Part shown: positions 4,686 through 5,681 of the stretch, in pieces
Layout of the letters: each line of letters starts with the position of its first letter
Position numbering within the stretch: the first letter of the stretch is position 1
Assembly: GCA_900550415.1 (NCBI GenBank)
Contig: URSO01000087.1
Coordinates: 1-5,681, forward strand
Direction of reading: 5' to 3'
Source: an uncultured Collinsella sp.
Lineage (GTDB): Bacteria > Actinomycetota > Coriobacteriia > Coriobacteriales > Coriobacteriaceae
Length of the DNA stretch: 5,681 nt
The notes under the pieces: generated by a model
The model's input: the letters and a program-made list of their open reading frames with translations, nothing else
Told to the model about the DNA's origin: nothing
The model's database searches: none
Made by a program: the position numbers and the translations under genes

Positions 4686-5654
4686 ATGAATGTTTCGCAA
4701 GCACTCGAATACGAGCGCCAGCCGTTTATCCCCATGTTTATCTACGGCGACCACGGCGCCATGGAGTCCGAGCGCCAGAAGGGCGAGGAGGCCCTCAAGG
4801 TGCTCGAGACCGAGTACTTTACCGCCGAGGGCGACCCAGGCTTCGACTTTGCCACCGTGCGCGACCTGGCCGACCGCAACCGCGACCTGTGCGACCAGAT
4901 TGGCGAGGCGCGCCTGCGCAACGTGACGCCCGCGACGCTCTCGCGCGGCCTATCCGACGCCGACACCTGCGCCGCCATCGGCAAGATGCAAAAGCGCACC
5001 GCCGCATCGGTCATGCGCGAGATCCGCGGTGACCGCGACGCACTCGGCGTGGCCTACGCCCGCAAGCCCATCCAGGGCACCGTGCTCGGTATCGACATCG
5101 AGACCACCGGTCGCGCGCCCGAGCGCGGCTACATCATCAACGTGGGCTGGGAGATCATGGATCTCACCAGCGACGCCGTGCCGCATGACGCCGAGGCACA
5201 CTACTGCGGCCTGCCCGACATCTACCGCGGCGAGGATGTGCCGCTATCGAACATCCATCACATCACCTGGGACGACATCGACGGCAAAAAGCCGTTCCGC
5301 GAGAACAAGGAGCTGCAGAAGCAGCTGCTCAAGCTCATGAAGAAGTACCCCTATATGGCGCACAATGCCGCCTTCGAGGACAGCTGGTTCAAAATTCACC
5401 TGGACGGTTATGCCGAGGCACGCCGTGCCGGCAAGATTATCGTCATCGATTCGCGCCAGATTTCCCGCAGCCTGGATACCGACGTCCGCTCGCTCCCCCG
5501 CGAGTCCGCCCCCGCCGCGCTCGAAAACTGGGCGCGCCGCCGTGGCACCCTCGCCGCCGACGCCAACGAGCAGCACCTGGGCCTCGACGACACCGACCTC
5601 ATGCTCCGTACCGTCCAGGCCGAGTTCAACCTCAAGAACCTGTTTGCGAAATAA
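4686..5654 (+). CDS. DEDDh-type 3'-5' exonuclease with uncharacterised N-terminal region
   Basis: This 322-residue protein has a DnaQ-like (RNase T/DEDDh) exonuclease domain in its C-terminal two thirds (about 131-315); it probably degrades DNA or RNA from the 3' end using two metal ions. Motif I is GIDIETTG with Asp137 and Glu139. Motif II is AHNAAFEDSWF (225-235), where the usual Asp after Phe is Glu231 followed by Asp232. Motif III is HLGLDDTDLM, with His297 and Asp302 at the expected His-x4-Asp spacing. SNIHHITWDDI (188-198) matches the 'xxIHxIT' segment of this group. The first 125 residues are charged, mostly helical in character and not recognised; they could be a nucleic-acid or partner-binding part. 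ATG 4686 has AAGGAG six bases upstream. It is divergent from the metal exporter. A role in polymerase proofreading or repair is not shown. Confidence 0.9.
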   Translation: MNVSQALEYERQPFIPMFIYGDHGAMESERQKGEEALKVLETEYFTAEGDPGFDFATVRDLADRNRDLCDQIGEARLRNVTPATLSRGLSDADTCAAIGKMQKRTAASVMREIRGDRDALGVAYARKPIQGTVLGIDIETTGRAPERGYIINVGWEIMDLTSDAVPHDAEAHYCGLPDIYRGEDVPLSNIHHITWDDIDGKKPFRENKELQKQLLKLMKKYPYMAHNAAFEDSWFKIHLDGYAEARRAGKIIVIDSRQISRSLDTDVRSLPRESAPAALENWARRRGTLAADANEQHLGLDDTDLMLRTVQAEFNLKNLFAK

Positions 5655-5681
5655 CAACGCCTGCGACAAACACCGCTTGCG

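Overview
The window is GC-rich chromosomal DNA with dense, high-GC3 coding. It most resembles the Coriobacteriia (Actinomycetota), perhaps Collinsella. That placement is inferred from composition, protein style and gene set, not from a marker gene. No rRNA, tRNA, CRISPR array, insertion sequence or phage gene is visible.

Left part (1-2092). Two tandem histidine-phosphatase (phosphoglycerate mutase-like) genes lie on the minus strand 17 bases apart and look like a duplication. At the left edge the downstream phosphatase runs into what looks like the C-terminal half of a GNAT acetyltransferase on the plus strand, broken by frameshifts. One extra base in a run of four C (185-188) would explain why both genes lack a sensible end. 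Upstream of the phosphatases, also on the minus strand, is an FMN-type nitroreductase. A perfect 13-bp-arm palindrome of REP-like character sits in the gap between them.

Middle part (2093-3412). A divergent intergenic region of 234 bases with short inverted repeats leads into a plus-strand pair: a six-helix HdeD/DUF308 membrane protein, then a YaiI/YqxD (DUF188) protein whose ATG follows the previous stop codon directly. These two are presumably co-transcribed and translationally coupled.

Right part (3413-5681). Converging on that pair is a minus-strand membrane protein of the putative manganese/heavy-metal exporter type. It has two related transmembrane halves joined by a loop very rich in His, Asp, Glu and Cys. 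Divergent from it, on the plus strand, is a DEDDh 3'-5' exonuclease with an N-terminal region of about 125 residues that I do not recognise. The 171-base region between them holds a good sigma70-type promoter for the exporter, overlapping operator-like palindromes, and a GC hairpin just upstream of the exonuclease ribosome binding site.

Most of the window is ordinary housekeeping or accessory chromosome. The points most worth checking are the shared one-base lesion at the left edge, the REP-like palindrome, the metal-binding loop with the nearby operator-like sites, and the exonuclease's unknown N-terminal region. I see no convincing new multi-gene system.
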